A stretch of 29,213 nucleotides of DNA from CAYGFH01 sp964356315 (lineage in GTDB: Bacteria > Patescibacteriota > Microgenomatia > UBA10105 > UBA927): positions 1-29,213 of the forward strand of contig CAYHHA010000022.1 of NCBI GenBank assembly GCA_964356315.1, written 5' to 3'. Position numbers and translations under genes: made by a program. Shown here one piece after another: positions 28,258-29,213 of this stretch (positions are counted from its first letter, which is position 1; the number at the start of each line of letters is the position of its first letter). The notes under the pieces were generated by a model. It had not been told where the DNA came from, made no database searches, and was given only the letters and a program-made list of their open reading frames with translations.

Positions 28258-28263
28258 ATAGGG

Positions 28264-28668
28264 ATGAATTTTCGAAAAGCTTTTTATGTATTCATAATAG
28301 GCATTTCTCTGGTTGAGGCGGGTTGCTCATTTGGTGGCCCAGAAGCCCAACCAACGCCTACAGCGGTACCACCAAACTATCAACCTCTTGCAACTGAGAT
28401 TTGTCTGGTGTGGATAGATGAGCTTGTGAATAAAGGAACGCTCCCCTATGGTGTAGGCTCGGAAAAAAGAGTGGAAACCTGTATAGAGGAACTTACACTT
28501 ACTGCAAATGGATCAGGATGGCCTTCTGACAAGAGCTATGACCCTTCAACTGGACAAGATGTATCCAGAGCTATGTTAACAGCAATATCAATCGGTGGTC
28601 AAATTGGAGTACCAGCAGCGGCAACCGAAGCGCTTGCTAAATCTATTTCTCAGGCTGAACTACCTTGA
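28264..28668 (+). CDS. Small secreted protein (possible lipoprotein), unknown
   Basis: 134 residues. The signal segment KAFYVFIIGISLVEAGC ends in a Cys, but Glu at the -3 position makes a poor lipobox, so lipid attachment is uncertain. A Pro/Thr linker follows, then a helical domain with two Cys (ATEICLVWIDELVNKG, KRVETCIEELTLTANG) and a C-terminal Ala/Ser-rich helix. The function is not recognised. It sits between nusG and a truncated copy of the nusG 3' end, so it probably arrived by insertion or duplication. Confidence 0.6.
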   Translation: MNFRKAFYVFIIGISLVEAGCSFGGPEAQPTPTAVPPNYQPLATEICLVWIDELVNKGTLPYGVGSEKRVETCIEELTLTANGSGWPSDKSYDPSTGQDVSRAMLTAISIGGQIGVPAAATEALAKSISQAELP

Positions 28669-28683
28669 TCATTAAACAACTTT

Positions 28684-28767
28684 GACGCTATCGATTCTAT
28701 CGATGAGGAAAAAGGAAAGATCAAAGTACTCGTGTCCATCTTCGGACGAGAGACTCCATTTGGATAG
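28684..28767 (+). pseudogene. Truncated nusG 3' fragment
   Basis: From 28686 onward 72 nt match nusG (28113-28184) with four differences, all at silent third positions (GTG/GTA, TCT/TCC, CGC/CGA, ACA/ACT). It encodes AIDSIDEEKGKIKVLVSIFG then RETPFG and a stop. It lacks the start and most of the gene. The rest of 28669-28942 shows no gene. Confidence 0.85.
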
Positions 28768-28928
28768 ATTTTTCAAGTTAGCGAGCCATATCAATAGCTG
28801 TGATCTTCGATATATTTGCGCACAGGCATCTTTACTACACAACGTCCATCGAATTTGATTTTTTCCGCATATCAACGCATTATACCGTCTTTAGACTTCA
28901 ATATTTCGAGCTTATTGTTATTATATGA

Positions 28929-28934
28929 TATAAT
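28929..28934 (+). promoter_or_regulatory. Extended -10 (TGA-TATAAT)
   Basis: TATAAT ends 8 nt before the ATG at 28943, with TGA before it; no clear -35. Confidence 0.55.
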
Positions 28935-28942
28935 TATAGGCT

Positions 28943-29213
28943 ATGAATTTATACAGAGGCTTTCTTTCTCCACGCAATGAAAAACCTCTTGTTCGCGTTC
29001 GATCGGGTATTTCAATTTCTGAATTTGTGAATTCACCGGATTTTTTACCACATGATGATCAATTTCATGATAAATTTTTATGGGTGAGCCCCAGCTTGAA
29101 ATACGCGACAGGGATAGCTACTACAAGGTATATAGGCTATATACTTACAAACTGGAATGACCCAGGCAGGCAAGAAATTTCACCATTTATTACTACATAC
29201 CATTGTAAAGAAC
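28943..29213 (+). CDS. Partial protein, unknown (runs off the window)
   Basis: The open frame continues to the window end: MNLYRGFLSPRNEKPLVRVR, SGISISEFVNSPDFLPHDDQ, FHDKFLWVSPSLKYATGIAT and so on, 90 residues so far. The opening Y-R-G-F and the later FLWVSPSLKYATGIA vaguely recall ADP-ribosyltransferase-like folds (Y-R-G and a following S-x-S), but this is weak. There is no signal peptide. It is supported by the near-leaderless promoter and by sensible composition. Confidence 0.5.
   Translation, partial: MNLYRGFLSPRNEKPLVRVRSGISISEFVNSPDFLPHDDQFHDKFLWVSPSLKYATGIATTRYIGYILTNWNDPGRQEISPFITTYHCKE

Noticed and set aside
1..29213. Recoded UGA (as in some related lineages)
   Set aside because: TGA is used as a terminal stop, for example in the aminotransferase and the SGNH hydrolase, and no conserved gene contains an in-frame TGA.

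Overview
The window looks like a Candidate Phyla Radiation (Patescibacteria) genome. It has small genes, two S23/IVP four-helix-bundle genes, a single-domain GIY-YIG nuclease, several Pro/Thr-rich surface stalks and a neighbouring cohesin/dockerin pair. Most start codons have no Shine-Dalgarno sequence; instead a -10 box often sits only 5-8 nt upstream. TGA, TAA and TAG all act as stops, so I see no code change. I cannot name the lineage further. Four 100-N scaffold gaps (4408, 7075, 8810, 12267) all fall inside local repeats.

The backbone is an old bacterial gene order that has been stretched: rpmB, tRNA-Thr(UGU), tRNA-Tyr(GUA), tRNA-Thr(GGU), rpmG, tRNA-Trp(CCA), secE, nusG. In many bacteria these tRNAs, rpmG, secE and nusG lie close together. 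Here every interval is filled with accessory genes. Thr-Tyr holds an HTH regulator and a small secreted protein. Tyr-Thr holds surface proteins, an alpha/beta hydrolase and an aminotransferase. Thr-rpmG holds an SGNH hydrolase and a stalk protein. rpmG-Trp holds an S23/IVP gene, a secreted protein and a GIY-YIG nuclease. Trp-secE holds a 5.7-kb integrative element, a broken PAS gene, a DmpA-type peptidase, the dockerin/cohesin pair, riboflavin kinase, a membrane hydrolase, an L,D-transpeptidase, GalU and a lytic-transglycosylase-like protein.

The most unusual signal is around the tRNA genes. Each intact tRNA is bracketed by partial copies of itself. Copies of the 5' half lie only upstream and copies of the 3' half only downstream. 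The copies are split by short palindromes at recurring positions: the D stem, after GGTAG, just 3' of the anticodon, and the T loop. The arrangement is nested, as if new tRNA copies had repeatedly been placed inside older ones. At tRNA-Trp the outer shell encloses a whole element (12020-17712) carrying a GIY-YIG gene, the intact tRNA-Trp and a large serine integrase whose C-terminus is read from the antisense of that tRNA. The element also has a terminase-small-subunit-like protein, a DUF5659-like protein and several unknowns, and near-identical palindromic repeats lie at both ends.

Other points: a 166-nt structured RNA with its own strong promoter and a 6S-like shape (2531-2696); octamer tandem repeats beside the S23/IVP genes; and a truncated second nusG 3' end that differs from nusG only at synonymous sites.
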